A program made the translations under genes and the position numbers. Below the pieces are notes generated by a model, which did no database searches, was not told where the DNA came from, and worked only from the letters and a program-made list of their open reading frames with translations. Below, piece by piece: positions 36,302-48,489 of a stretch of DNA of 64,000 nucleotides. The stretch's first letter is position 1; each line of letters opens with the position of its first letter. This stretch comes from Cheiracanthium punctorium (taxonomy: Eukaryota > Arthropoda > Arachnida > Araneae > Cheiracanthiidae): the NCBI GenBank assembly GCA_038373885.1, contig JAWZYV010016568.1, forward strand, positions 806,001 to 870,000. Direction: 5' to 3'.

Positions 36302-38907
36302 CTTCATACAAGGAAATAAAAATGGGTACTTTTCCATTTTGATTACACCACTCATTGCTAACTCACCCAAGTTAAATTATTTGCACCTGTTTACATTAAA
36401 TTAAACAAATTAATAAAATAACTATAAAAAGTAGATATGAGGTTGTCATCTTTGGCATATTAGCATATTTTATTAACTATAATGATATTATGAGTAGTGA
36501 AATAGGTGAAATAGAAATCTACATAGGAGTACAGATGATAAAAATCGTGACTTTTTAAAAAATAAAGATAATCAGGTTTTTTTAAATTTATATCATATTT
36601 TTATATTTAAATTGATTTTTTAAAAACTTTTCAATATTGTTGTTAAGATATTTTATTTAATGAAGATTATATATTTAAACTTAAACTGTGAATTTTTAAA
36701 AATCAATATGTGTAAAATATTATTACCACAGTTGAGATGCAAGTTATATACTTCATTAATTAGTAGTGAATTACAAGTGCATTTTTTTACTTATTTTTCA
36801 ATTATTTATTCATAAATATGCAGTTTCAGTTATTTTTAATATTGAACTTAATTACAGCTTAATAACTCTTTAAATCACAGTAAAAATGTGTGAGAAAAAT
36901 GAAATAAACCAGGTTATCTAAAATGATTTCTACTTTTGATGAAACAATTATTAAACATTTTAAAATTAATGACTGTTAAGTTATTAGTACACGAAGACTA
37001 ATTTTGCTGCTTCATCATTTTCCAGTTTTTTATGTAGTTTAGACTGTATTAAACCATGTTTTAGACTGTATTAAACCTTAGATTGAAAAAATTCTCTCCA
37101 TTGAAGTAGTTAAAAATTTTTATTTTAATATTACCCTGACCAACTTCACTGACAGGCCTGAAATAAACTTTACCACTTAAATTTTTTGATAACTGACAGT
37201 CCCATATAAATTTGCATGTTTTTCCAAGTATTAGTACTCGTTGATATGGTGCATTTCAGCATTTTGAAATAAATTATAATAGCACTAAATAAAATCATTT
37301 ACCGGAAGACTAACACGTTTGCAAGCTAATCAAACTTGATTCATCCTCTGAGCTATGTCATGCACGGAAGTAAAATAGTTCTCAATGCTTTACCACTGCC
37401 AAATTTCTTATAAAAATTATTTTTCAAATGGATTATTTAAATGTGATTTTTTTTAATCAAGGTGATTTAAATCAATCAACCCTGCATAGGAGGCATGAAA
37501 TTTATAATCTCTACTAACATTTTTAAAAACAATTCATTTTGGGATATCACTTAAATTCTAATAGATAGGATTCTAGACAGTGACTTGCTGTTGGCTTTTA
37601 TTCTGCCATTTTCAGCTACCCTACAATTGTTCTACTTAAAATGACATCCAGTAACTGGGTCTATAAAATTAATCAGTGATTAACAGTTAGATGCTCAAAC
37701 TCACCATCTTTTAATTCTTCTGTTTTTGATTCTTTGAACAAAATCTTTTATTGTGCAATATTCAATTTCTTAGAGAAATTCAATCATGTCCTTTTCTGTC
37801 AGGGTTTGACACACTTTTGTGCCCAGGGCACTTTTCAAATTTTGTGCCCCTATATATATACAGCTGGCTCAATTTTTGTGCCTCTACATATAGTTCTAAA
37901 CTCAATATTTTGGCCTATTTCTGCATGTGTGCCCAGGGCACAGACCTGTGTGATAATGAGAGCCAGTTTTTAATACTAGGAAAGTCCCTAATTATTAAAT
38001 CCATATTTTAATACACAACCAAAGTTGTACAACATTTAAAAGGTAAGGTGTATTCTGTTATTTAATTTTTCTTTCATAAATTTGTAACCAGCAATTTGTA
38101 TTAAACTAGCTGCCAAGGCAGCCAGTTTTGCCGCTCCATACCTGGACTCATTTTAATGAAAATCATGTTTCTTTGTTTTAACAGTATTTGTCATTACATT
38201 TATTTAAGTTAGGGCTGCTACCCATTTTGGGTGTCATCATAAAAGCAAATATTGAAACAGCAAATGGCTAAAATGTGCTTTAGCCCAATGCATGGTGACA
38301 TTTTTTATATGGGTGATTAATGCACCAAGTATTGTAAATTCCATATTTTAAAGCTGTGAAAAAGTCCTAAAGGCTTGCATTTTTCTGTATTCATTATTGC
38401 TATTTTGTAATCTAGCTACTGTGTGGGATATGCTTGCTCCATTTGACGTCATTGAACTTTTAATTTGAATTTTTACACATGTGTTTTTGTTATTGCTTTA
38501 ATGTTTGCATCTAGCTCTTGCCAATCACAGCATGGAAATATTGTCAATTTTGGTACCGCATATGTTAACGTATTGTTTATGTAGATAATGTAATTATAAG
38601 ATAAAAATATGAGGTTGCTAATTTTGGCACATTAACATTGCTGTTAATAAAATGGAGAAATGCCAAAAAATGTTTTGAAAAATAATGGGTATAGAATGCA
38701 ATGTACTGTTTGTTTATTCTCTGGATTTAGATAAAATCTTATGTTTTAGTCCTTTGCAGTGCCAGTATATCAGGTATACTAATGCTTTAGTTTTACATTA
38801 AGAAATAATTGTTAAACATCCAATCAGATTTTGAAAAAATGTTATCTGTTTTTTATATGTATGCCATAGGACGAAAATTATACTAATATTCTTCCCTCCC
38901 CCCAAAG
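36302..38907. other. Copy B remainder, then AT-rich intergenic or intronic sequence
   Basis: The first ~30 bases (CTTCATACAAGGAAATAAAA) continue dispersed repeat B. The rest is AT-rich, with GTGCCCAGGGCAC palindromes at about 37820 and 37929 that look like MITE debris. ACTAGCTGCCAAGGCAGCC at 38105 resembles the start of the 9259-type repeat. I found no upstream KATNAL2 exon here that I could defend. Confidence 0.4.
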
Positions 38908-38978
38908 GAAGAACAGAAAAGGGTATATAGGAGGAAAACCATTTTAGTATTAATTCATCACTACCTCAGAGAATATGG
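38908..38978 (+). CDS. KATNAL2: Katanin p60 subunit A-like 2, LisH exon
   Basis: The exon follows a pyrimidine-rich acceptor (CTTCCCTCCCCCCAAAG) and ends at a canonical donor (TATGG|GTAAGT). It encodes EEQKRVYRRKTILVLIHHYL ending REYG. Joined to the exon at 51455 it gives REYGYIQASDVLE, the LisH dimerisation motif found at the N-terminus of KATNAL2, a AAA+ microtubule-severing ATPase relative linked to centrioles and cilia. It starts in phase 0 and ends in phase 2. The preceding exon with the start codon was not found. A piggyBac MITE begins 33 bases after the donor. Confidence comes from the perfect phase match and the conserved next exon. Confidence 0.85.
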
Positions 38979-39011
38979 GTAAGTGCTGCAAATTAAATGC
39001 TTGATTATTAA

Positions 39012-39212
39012 CCCTTTCAGACCGCCATTCACAGATGAAGCACAAAATTTTTATGGTATGTAATTTTAAGCAAGTACTGATAATTTTAAATGGAAACAGT
39101 TGTGGACATTTAGAAAAATTTGATAATCAGGATTATTTATTTATTTTTAATTACAATAATCTATATTTTTTAAAAATTTATGAGAGAAATTATTTAATCG
39201 GGTCTGAAAGGG
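39012..39212. mobile_element. piggyBac-type MITE, 201 bp
   Basis: The termini CCCTTTCAGACC and GGTCTGAAAGGG are perfect 12 bp inverted repeats and are flanked by TTAA on both sides (39008-39011, 39213-39216), the signature of piggyBac transposition. The interior is AT-rich and non-coding. Confidence 0.9.
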
Positions 39213-39514
39213 TTAAATAAATAGGTCAATTACTAACAACTATTAATGTGTCTTTTAACTAAAAATTTATAAGATAACCAGTGCTAAATTAATCTATTTT
39301 GGCATAACCATTCAGACATTTGCTACACTTTATTACTTAGCTTCCTCTACCTCCAGGGAACTCAAGTACACTGGCTTCCAAAAGTTAAGGAACAACATGT
39401 TTTTCGAAGCTCACCATTAAAGAAAAAAATTACACTAACAATAAAATCGCTAGGAAGTAGCGTGCTACAAGTAGCAAAAACTACAGTAGTCATTACTTTC
39501 TTTTGTAGTTTGTA

Positions 39515-40480
39515 GTGTTTTATTATTATTACATCTGCCAGCATTTTCTCAGACATGAGGTGCCTTGCAGTCCAGTACAACAGGGAAAGAGCACCAAAAC
39601 GGGAAAGGACTCCAAAATTTTCACTGCAACGAACATCAAAAAGGGACGGGCAACTAAAAAGATATTCCCAGTCATAAGCTCAGTATTGCACAGAGGACAG
39701 AGAATCAGCAAGTCCAATCCTGAACAGATGCATCTGTAGAAAATCATGTCCTCTGAAGACTCTGAAGGATGTCACCTCTTCAACTCTAGCGAGGAGGGAA
39801 AGCTGCATTCAAGTCTGGTCATCAAGAAGACAATCCCATATTTCTGAGAGAGGAAATTCTTCTTTGCCAGATATTGTTCCTGAGAAGTTGCTTAGTATTT
39901 CACAGAGGGATAAGAAGGCAAGGAGGAAGAAGAGTTGAGGCCTCTGTGGTCAACAAGTCTGCCCGCTCGTTGCCATGAATGCCGCAATGGCTGGGAATCG
40001 ATTGGAGTATGACTTCTTTACCAGTGCTAAGAAATGAGTCTATAAGCTGCTTACTCTCAAACTCAGATAGGAATAAACTGTACTCAGTCATTAATTATAT
40101 TGCAGCCTGTGAGTCAACAAAAAGGGCAATGTTTTGCACAGGAACCCCAGTAACAGCCTTAAGGGCCATAAAAATTGCAAATGTTGCAGTCAAAATTATC
40201 TGACCAGGTACTGAGAAGCTCTTTAAGACTGAAAATTTTTGAAAAAGCACCAGCCCCAGCCCTGCCTCAGGAACCTGATATAAAAAATGTAGCCAGTCCT
40301 GAACTGGCTACCTTGTGGCAACTTGGCCATGATAATCCCCAAGGGAGGGATATTTTTGCACGCATCTTCCCTAACCGATAAGAGTCTCACCAAAACGCAT
40401 GAAACCTGAGTCAAGGAAGGACTCCCCAAGATTGTACTGATGTGAGCAAAAATGTATGTTTTGAATGCCAATCGTTGTTA
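39515..40480 (-). pseudogene. Non-LTR retrotransposon ORF2 3' part (RNase H and C-terminus)
   Basis: On the - strand, in several frames, one finds ATFAIFMALKAVTGVPVQNI followed by ALFVDSQAAI (RNase H strand with the third acidic residue), then IPSHCGIHGNERADLL (the conserved PSHxGxxGNExAD motif, near 39950-39995). Further on come LNAA..LLARVEEVTS, FRGHDFLQMHLFRIG and CPLCNTELMTG, the C-terminal Cys/His segment typical of these polyproteins. At least five frameshifts and an in-frame TAA after DSQAAI show it is dead. The reverse transcriptase domain is not adjacent. A possible linker fragment of the same family lies at 45294-45640. Confidence 0.75.
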
Positions 40481-40740
40481 GTTGTTTTTTGTTAAAATAA
40501 AAACCAAAGACAACTCGAAATTTGTATTGGAATGAAGCACGCAACCACGCAATTCTGAATATTGGAACATGTTGACACCGGACGTCATGTGAACTTTCTT
40601 TAGTGTTTACTGAATAGTCAGTGAACTTGCCCATCAAGGCTGCCTCAGAGCGAAACGCTATTCGAGGCCCCTTTTCATTTTCATTTTGAATAGTATAATA
40701 ATTATATCCTAATTGTTGAGAATAGTTAATTATAACTAAT

Positions 40741-40911
40741 TTGAAATTTAATATTATAATGGTTGCATTACAAAGAATGAAACAATCACGGTCGGTGATA
40801 CATGCATTAACTACAAAATTAATCAGTAAAATTGAAGCTACATTAGTAAATAACAATCAGTCAACTGATGAAAATTTAAGAAAACTAGTGGTCGCCCAGT
40901 GGTCAAAATTT
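40741..40911 (+). pseudogene. Possible LTR-retrotransposon Gag-like N-terminus
   Basis: The frame ALQRMKQSRSVIHALTTKLI continuing SKIEATLVNNNQSTDENLRK looks like the charged helical start of BEL/Pao-type Gag proteins. A segment at 43163-43425 (EQEVISVPEYQYKIIKCKCK, later NSLKLPKLAISKY) could be its continuation after an insertion of about 2.2 kb, since LKLPKL-type motifs follow the helix in that family. This is resemblance by eye only; no long terminal repeats or protease were found. Confidence 0.25.
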
Positions 40912-41705
40912 GATCATAATATATTATACCATTGTATAATCATTGCTTACACCTCTATAATCATTGCTTATAATCTTTTTTGTTTATTCTATTACGTCAG
41001 CTGTGAGTGTGTACAAATACGTCATTATGCATCAATTTTCCAGTCATTTGAAAAGTGTGAACAATAGGAGAAATGAGGTATAATTTAACTAAGCCATATT
41101 TAAAAAGCAGCAATGCGTGTTTAGACACATTTCCCTGTTTATTTTATTTATTTTATTGCTGCTTCACTGGCCAGGTTTCTTCAAGGCTACACAGTTATTT
41201 TGTCTGTCTTTTTCAAAGTATATAAAATTTAAATAAAAAATTACTATAAAATGTCAAATCATGGAATGATCGAACACTACTGTTCTGTGATGCACAATTG
41301 AAAAACTGGCTGCCTCAGTAATATTCATTTTTATTGAATGTTTGTCCTTGGGACTTAATTATTGTAATTGCAAATGCAGGTATAATTGGAAATTGGCTTC
41401 TTTTGAGAGATGAGTTAAAGGTAAAATAGCTCCGAAATATGTTGTACATGGGACATAATCCGAATAATCCATTTATTTGGAATTCAAATTTTCCTACTGC
41501 ATACGAATCCAGTTAAAACTTCACAGTCAATAGCATTACGGTACATAAACTTGATGTGCATTTTTGATTTATTGATGAATGCTTCCTTTGTACAGGAATG
41601 GGTTAGTTGCACCAGCGAAAGGAGAAAAGGGAGTTGACCACTGTTGAATTTAATCCACAGTTGCAAAATGGAAGGGAGGGGGACAATCATAGAGGAACCC
41701 TGCAC

Positions 41706-41900
41706 TCTTGCAAAGGGACAGCGGTAGCATATTCTCGAAGTGGCCCTACAGTGATGGCCAGACGCAGTGATGTTTTTTGGGGTCTCGCAAAGTGCCAGCA
41801 GTTGCATATTTTCAAAGGGCCCCCTACAGCAATAGCCGCACCCAGAGATGTTTTTTGGGTGTCGCAAAGACCAGCGGTAGCATCTTTTCGAGGAGAGCAG
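41706..41900. repeat. Minisatellite, ~77 bp period, 2.5 copies
   Basis: CTTGCAAAGGGACAGCGGTA (41706), CTCGCAAAGTGCCAGCAGTT (41784) and GTCGCAAAGACCAGCGGTAG (41861) start successive units, each with GATGTTTTTTGGG before the next start. The repeat keeps several frames open on both strands, which explains long open frames here; I do not read them as genes. Confidence 0.8.
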
Positions 41901-41989
41901 TATATGGATTCCGGTGTACCTCGCCCCTCGATTTGATTGATAGCTGTTGGCACGGGTGCAATTGACCCTCATTCATTTGTATTAAGTTT

Positions 41990-42130
41990 CTGATCAGTAA
42001 AACTATGCAATTAACTTTCAACACTAACATATGTCATGGCAAACTATGGTACTTTTCAGTTTTGATCAATAATACTATGCAATTAACTTGCAACACTAAC
42101 ATATGTGTTGTCAAACTATGGTACTTTTCG
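41990..42130. repeat. Two-copy tandem duplication, ~72 bp
   Basis: ACTATGCAATTAACTTTCAA near 42001 recurs as ACTATGCAATTAACTTGCAA near 42073, each followed by CACTAACATATGT and CAAACTATGGTACTTTTC. Divergence between the copies is small. Confidence 0.85.
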
Positions 42131-43919
42131 ATTTGCCTGGCATAAATCCCACCAACAATTTTTTCTTGGCGACATTAAAAGACTACTTCTAAAACATTGT
42201 TGTTCCCCAAAACAAAGCGGAAAATGTTAATCAGTATACAGAAAAAGTACTTATATACAAATTACAATGTATAAAAGTATCACTAAAAAGAAATTTGTAT
42301 GTTTATTGAATTAATTGTCTGTTAAAAATATGGAAATGGGAAAAACATATGGAATTAAATTAAAATTCCAAAATATAGAAATGCAGATGGAAGAACTCTG
42401 TACTGGAGATGATGCTCAGTGATTCTCATTAGGTTTGTTTGCTGTTGGCGCATGTTTTAACTATTTGGCTTTTTATCGGCTGACAGAAAATTATCCAAAC
42501 CATTAACTGTCAAAAAACTCAAAAACTCTACTGAGTAATTATTGATTTTACTCTCATCATGGCAAATTATTTTATCATAGCTATGATATGTTCTCATTTC
42601 ACCATGTATTCGATTAAGTATATCAGTTTAACAAAAGTACAATCATCATTTTTAGGGGCTAAAATAACTGAGTTCAATATGTTATCCGAGAGTATGTTTT
42701 GTCGGAAATTTTCAATACACCTCATTAACAATTTAATATTATTTTCATCTATTGATTGTTAATGTATTTCAACAATATTTTCACTTAACTGGTGAATAAT
42801 TTCATTTTTTGCAAATTTTGTTGGAATATTATAACCCTATTGTATCGTTAAGACTTAATGCTGTTATTTTGAAATAGACACAACAATGGAACCATCATCC
42901 GACTTGGCGCAAAATATTGCTCGCCAATTTACTTCTCTAATTTTTTTACAGTTAATGAACGTGTTACATAACAATTTTATCATTCGCACAACCACCTCAA
43001 TACAAACTTTAACTGTACCGAATTTCGTGCTCATCCGTTCGCTCAATGTGCTGCAAAAGGGGCACAAAGATTTTCCTTAGCCTATTTATATATACATATA
43101 TTACTCAAATCATTAATTGAAAAATCACTGCTGTTAAAAAAGTATGATTCTGAGAAAAGGATTTGGAACAAGAAGTAATTTCCGTGCCGGAGTACCAGTA
43201 TAAAATTATAAAATGTAAATGTAAAATTCAGGAAAAAAATGTGTACGAAGTTCGATTAAAAAATTCTAGTACAGAATTTGATTTGAAAAATTCCAGTACT
43301 GAAATTGCATCTGCCAAAATGAATCCTAATATTAACTCTTTAAAATTGCCAAAATTAGCGATATCTAAGTACATAGCTGCCAACTCTTCCTTTTTTGCCA
43401 GAAGTTTTCCATTTTTCAAGCACATCTTCCCCCTTAAAATTTTTATCTATTATCTTCCTTTTTTAAAACAATATGTACTTTTTCTTTGGCCATCTTTAGT
43501 TGCACACACATTCGATCAAAAAGTGTTCTCAATTAGTACCGTCTGAGATGCACTTTCCCCTCCTGCCCCAATGCCCTTTTTAAAAAAAAAACTCTGCCCT
43601 GTTGCCTTTTGATTCACATTAGCACCCCGATGATGTAAAACTAGACACCCTCTTTTATCGGTGAGGTTTCTTTTTTTTTTATCTATGGAAGTTTCTTTAG
43701 CCCTTTTATTTGTTCAACTGTTATTTGGATGCTCACGCATAACGTGATAATGATACTTGACAAATGAACGGGAGGAATTTGCTGAAAAATTCATGGGAGG
43801 ACTGGAACATCTATGGGCTGGGAGGGGGGGGTGATTATAACGGCTTTATTCTGATGAAACACTTGACATATACAGAAAATACATCACTACATTGAAACGT
43901 CTCTTAATACATGCTTAAT

Positions 43920-44140
43920 GGGTAACATCCAGCCCACAGGTGGAATGCAGCCCGCCACAGCTTTTTATCCGACCTGCAGAATACATCAAAACAATGTATA
44001 AAACCCATATAAGCCATGCAAAATCCCATATAAATCCCAATTATACAGCCCGCTACTTCGCTAACATTCTGAAGTTAAGCCTGTGACTTTGTTAATATCC
44101 TAAAATTTGGCCTGCAACTTTTCAAAGGTTGCCCATACCT
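43920..44140. repeat. Dispersed repeat with CAGCCCGC..GGCCTGCAACTTTTC, copy 1
   Basis: ATATAAGCCATGCAAAATCC, CAGCCCGCTACTTCGCTA and GGCCTGCAACTTTTCAAAGG match a second copy at 54350-54510. The flanking open frame (44107-44475) extends out of this repeat and shows no recognisable domain. Confidence 0.65.
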
Positions 44141-45293
44141 ACCATACATCTACGAATTTTGCCAAAGCCACCCCTTTTACTTTAAAGCAAAAGAACTTTG
44201 GGATGGCCCAACGTCCGATTAAATACCATCCTCTTATTTACTACAAAATGAAATATGTTTATGTCCAATATTTAAATAAAAATTATTGTTTTGTAAGGAA
44301 ATGTCTTTTTTATGGGGCCGTTTTTTCCTACATTCCTATGGACCTTAGCTCTCGTGGAAATGTAAAAGCTCAACTCGCTTTCCAGAGAAAGTCTTCAGAA
44401 ACACAAACAAATATTTCCAGCATATGGAATCATTTTGAAAAGTTTGATTACAACTTCATTAAAAAATTCATTTGATTTGTTACTGCAAAGTCCCTGAAAT
44501 GATCGAGGCCGATAGGCTACAGCCTACTCAATCTAATGAATAATTTGGCCCACTGGCGGATTAATGCAGTTTCGTGGATGGAGGCGGTTAGTTGGAAGAT
44601 CTATATGCACATCCGTTTTATGGAAATAGGACTGTTTACATTAATTTCTTGTTTCTCAGGAAGGGTATTCGCCCCCTCCACCCCCCTTCCTTTAATCCAT
44701 AATTGGCTCCGTTCTTTCATTTTGGCACTTACTCTATATTTTGTTTATTTATGGATTCATTCTTCAAATAAAGATAACTTGTAACATTATTGGTAAGGAA
44801 TGCATTTTTAAAACTTAGATAAGCGTACTTGCATACTTAGGTGGTCCAAGGGTCTGGATACCCGTTCCTCTGAGTTGGAATTTTTGCCAACAAAAAGATA
44901 ATGAAGAAGCCTTTTTTGAAAAATTTTGCCTTTCCCACCATTTGGACCCTCTCTGAAATTTTTTTCTAGGTACTGCATTTTTTTCCAAAATATGTCAAAT
45001 ATATTCTTGTGTGTGTCTCTTATTGCTGTCTTTATAATTAATGCAGGCATGCAACAGCCGCATTATAAATTTATATATATTGTTTCAATGAGTTATCTAC
45101 AATTGATTTACAGTTCTATTATAGAGCTTCCAAAGTTGCCTTAAAATGAAGAAAGATGGAATTAATTACAATATTTATCCTTTGCTTAAAAAACCCGTAG
45201 ATCTTGGTCGAGGATTTCCAGCTAAAAGTGTGGGGGCCCCTAAAGCACATTTACTACTTCTACTAAGTAGCATTTGCCACTTCTGGCATATGG

Positions 45294-45640
45294 CTAATCT
45301 GGCACTGGGTTAAAATTATTAACACTTCGATAATGCTTTAAAGAAGCCTTAGCAATGTCTTGATCAGAAGTTAAAACTTTTCTACCAACCTTCATAGGCT
45401 GCTTGCAAGGTTGCGAACACTTACCATTTAAAGCAGCAAAAAAAATTAAAAGCCTTAGAACCATCTTTATGGTAGTCCATGCCCTCCATGAACTTTGTAA
45501 AGGAAGAGCATCTTGCCAACAAGACTTCTCTTTTTTGAGTAGCATTTTTTTCCCTCAAAGTTTTACAATCCTCAAGAAGGCCCATAGTCAGAGTTGGGCA
45601 GTATCGCAAATACATGTGTTTGAAATACAATTTTCAAAAT
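45294..45640 (-). pseudogene. Possible non-LTR ORF2 linker fragment
   Basis: Two overlapping - strand frames give ATQKREVLLARCSSFTKFME then GMDYHKDGSKAFNFF and, after a shift, AALNG..QPMKVGRKVLTSDQ with DIAKASLKHYRSVN. A tryptophan/helix-rich stretch followed by a ...TDxxxIAxAxxxHY segment usually lies between endonuclease and reverse transcriptase in jockey-like elements. It is on the same strand as the RNase H remnant at 39515-40480 and upstream of it, so both may come from one element. Assignment is by eye. Confidence 0.35.
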
Positions 45641-46012
45641 ACATTTATATTTCGTATTTTGTATTTTCACAAAGAAAAGCAAAATATTTTGAAAATGTAT
45701 TTTCAGACATTTTCAATCTGAAGTTAAATTAATCTAATATCGAAATTAGCTTGGTTTGGGAAAATCAAACAAAAATAATAGAACTGCTCGCATTAATTTT
45801 TTCCCAGTACATGACATAATCAATTCTGTTGCATCTGCACTATTTTAGTGTTATATATGGTAACTAAAGAGGTGTTAGGATTTTTTGAGATGCTTGGGTT
45901 ATGTTAAACAATAAGGAGGGGGAAATCTCACACGCCTATTTTGATTAGTTTAATGATATTTGGTCTAGGAGGCTTTCTGTATTGCTGATAACTGATTCAC
46001 AAATGTGAATAA

Positions 46013-46842
46013 TAGGGATTCACCGAATATTCGGTTGGTATTCGGTATACTGCCTATTCTGCAGACAAACCGAATATTCAGTTCGGCCGAATACTTAAAT
46101 ATCCGGCAACCGAATAGTAAACAAATTTAAGTATTCACCGATTGGTAAACAAATACATATTTTTTATATCATGAATGAAAGATATGGTATAGTACCATAG
46201 TACTAAATTAATTCAAGTTGTTACTTACTAATATCACATGTGTGCGCTTTAGAAACCCTTAGAAAGTCCAACTGCCAAGGCATCACCCCATCCTTGGCAG
46301 ATTGCCCTAGCGTAGCGTTGCCACAATCACACCAAAAACTAATATCACAATAAAATTAGTTTTAATGTAAGAGAAAATACTCAGATGCTAAATTTAAATT
46401 TTGTTGCTTTTCAATTTTTCTTAAATCTTATGACACATTACATTAACTTTGCTATTACTAACTCATTTAAATTTAAAACAGTAACCAGAAAAAAAAACCT
46501 CATAACATTAAGTGTTCATAAATATGTAAAGTCAATTAACTGCTAATTTTTTAAAATAAAATATGCAGGTAAAAAAATTACCAGCATTTCACTAATATTT
46601 AAAAAAGTTATTAATATATAAAGGAAGTACTTGGATATTAAATTTTGCAGCATTTTAAGTTATGAAGTTTTACACCATATGAAATATGAAATATTGTTTA
46701 AGAACAAACTAATCAATTAATCATTGCAATCAAAGTTTAATAAATTTTAACCAAGTATTTGGCATTCGGACGAATATTCAGTTAGAAAACCGAATATTCG
46801 GTATTCGGTATTCAGCAAAATATGGTATTCGGTGCATCCCTA
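46013..46842. mobile_element. Non-autonomous hAT element, 830 bp, perfect target duplication
   Basis: The left end TAGGGATTCACCGAATATTC and the right end ATTCGGTGCATCCCTA are inverted. GTGAATAA is duplicated exactly at 46005-46012 and 46843-46850. Clusters of CCGAATATTCGG and TTCGGCCGAA mark both subterminal regions. The interior is AT-rich and non-coding. Related to the element at 6016-6806. Confidence 0.95.
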
Positions 46843-46982
46843 GTGAATAAGCTGAAAAAGGAGAAAAACATGTTTGAGTAATACTCATTGGATATCTGTA
46901 AAAGAATTTATAAACAATTTCAAATGCGTTACCAAGTTACAGAAAAATAAGTCAGTCGGTATTTCTGAAGTTATATCACGAG

Positions 46983-47195
46983 ATGGATCAAGCTTCCAGT
47001 TTAGATGAATTTTTGAGACGTTGTGCAATTCTTAGTGGAAAATTTTTTCGAATTTTATCTGTAGATGCAAATGAGAAAGTTAAGTGCCAGCTTTACCAAC
47101 CCAAAAAGCCTATCATAAGTGCAACATTCAAAACTACTACAAATTTTAAAGCTCACTTAAATGTAAAACTTCAATTTTATCATAAAATTGATTAA
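46983..47195 (+). pseudogene. BED-type zinc-finger remnant
   Basis: The frame ends GKFFRILSVDANEKVKCQLY then QPKKPIISATFKTTTNFKAH and LNVKLQFYHKID. The arrangement VKCQLx..TT.N...HL.. is that of BED zinc fingers at the start of hAT transposases and derived genes, but the second Cys is Tyr (QLY) and the last zinc-binding His context is degraded. The first 20 codons look unrelated. It is likely an inactive fragment. Confidence 0.5.
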
Positions 47196-48038
47196 GCTGA
47201 GTTCTTTTGTTAAAATGTTTAACTGAATTCAATAAGTCATAAATATTAACATACAAGCTTTTCAACGTCTTTTTTTTCAAACTTTTTTAATTGAGTGCTC
47301 TGCAGATCAAAATTACTTCTATTTCCATCGAAGCATGCTTGTCCTACTTTTTAAAAATGTATGTGAGAGAAACAGTCTATGTATATTTTATTTTATTTTT
47401 TTTTTTTTTTGTCTTGTTTGGAAATCTAAGTAAACCTTAATTTTTTTTAATTAGTTTTAATTGTTCATCATTTACTCATTTTTTTATCATCCCATCTGAT
47501 ATTTAGAATCATAGATGGATTGTGTTTGAGTTCTCAAAAATTTAAACCTCACTATTGATGTTTGTAATAAAAATTATATTAGAATGGGTTTGAATTCGCT
47601 TTAAGAGCTTGAACCCTAAATTTATGCTTCTTAACATAATTTAAAGTTTTATTCTATTAGCTTGGATGAAATAAATGAAACATTTCAGTAAACTTTTCAA
47701 TTTTTAAGGTTGTCCTAATCAAAATGAAGTAATTTCAGAGTGATACAAGAGAGTTTGAAGATAAAACTACTACGAATGATGATGACGGTTTGAATTTAAT
47801 GTGACTCCTAACCATATACCACAAATTCTCAAAATGCTGTTGAACTTGAACTGCTGCAGTTTCTTTCTGAAAAATCAACAGATTTGAAGTTCTAAATACA
47901 TATTTGACAGTAAAAGAACTTTTCATGAAATTTAACACAAGCTTGCGACTAGTGCTCTTGTTTAAAGACTTTTTTCGTGTAACTTTACGTCACATTACAC
48001 GTGTAACTTTTGTTGATTTATTAAACGGTTTTATTTAG

Positions 48039-48437
48039 CTTGTTGGCCTCAGTTTCGTCGAATCCAAATGTACCAAACAGATGTACCATCAGTTCAGATT
48101 GACTTTGGAAGAGACCGCATACACCTTATTCACCCTAAAGCCATACAGTTTCCAGTAAAGTTAAATTATGGGATGGACGGCTGAAAGAAGGATGTTGCCC
48201 TTTGTTTTGTCATGGGCTTCCACTGTCCACAAAATGCAAAACAGCACTGTAGACCACGCAGTTGTGTATTTAGGCTTGAAATTGTTTAAGGAAGGACAAG
48301 CATACATTGCCCTGAGTCGAGTAAAATCTTTGGAAGGATTATGTATTGAGGAGTTAGATTACAACAAATTGTCAGGAAACAAACCTTGTAATAATGAGGC
48401 ACTGAATAAACTAAACAGAATGAGGAGTATTAAGTAA
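48039..48437 (+). pseudogene. PIF1-like helicase C-terminal fragment (Helitron type)
   Basis: After an acceptor-like TTTTATTTAG the frame reads WPQFRRIQMYQTDVPSVQID then FGRDRIHLIHPKAIQFPVKL. It breaks near 48171 (extra ATGG-like four bases) and continues [20 protein letters not shown] followed by DHAVVYLG and [20 protein letters not shown], ending at TAA after about 89 codons. WASTVHKMQ and YIALSR are helicase motifs V and VI of the PIF1 family. The Walker A and B parts are missing. Helitron origin is likely given the TE context; a decayed host PIF1 copy is possible but less so. Confidence 0.8.
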
Positions 48438-48489
48438 CAAAATTAAAAACTAAAAACTTGAAAATAAATTAAGTAAAAAAAAATTCTTT

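Noticed and set aside
37663..37701. Short frame MTSSNWVYKINQ upstream of the KATNAL2 LisH exon, considered as its first coding exon
   Set aside because: It is followed by TGATTA, not by a GT donor in the right phase, and the similarity to KATNAL2 N-termini is too short to trust.
41484..41972. Overlapping long open frames on both strands (up to 162 codons)
   Set aside because: They come from a 77 bp tandem repeat that keeps several frames open at once; no domain is visible.
44107..44475. 122-codon frame on the + strand
   Set aside because: Starts within a dispersed repeat shared with 54350-54510, where the frame is not kept.
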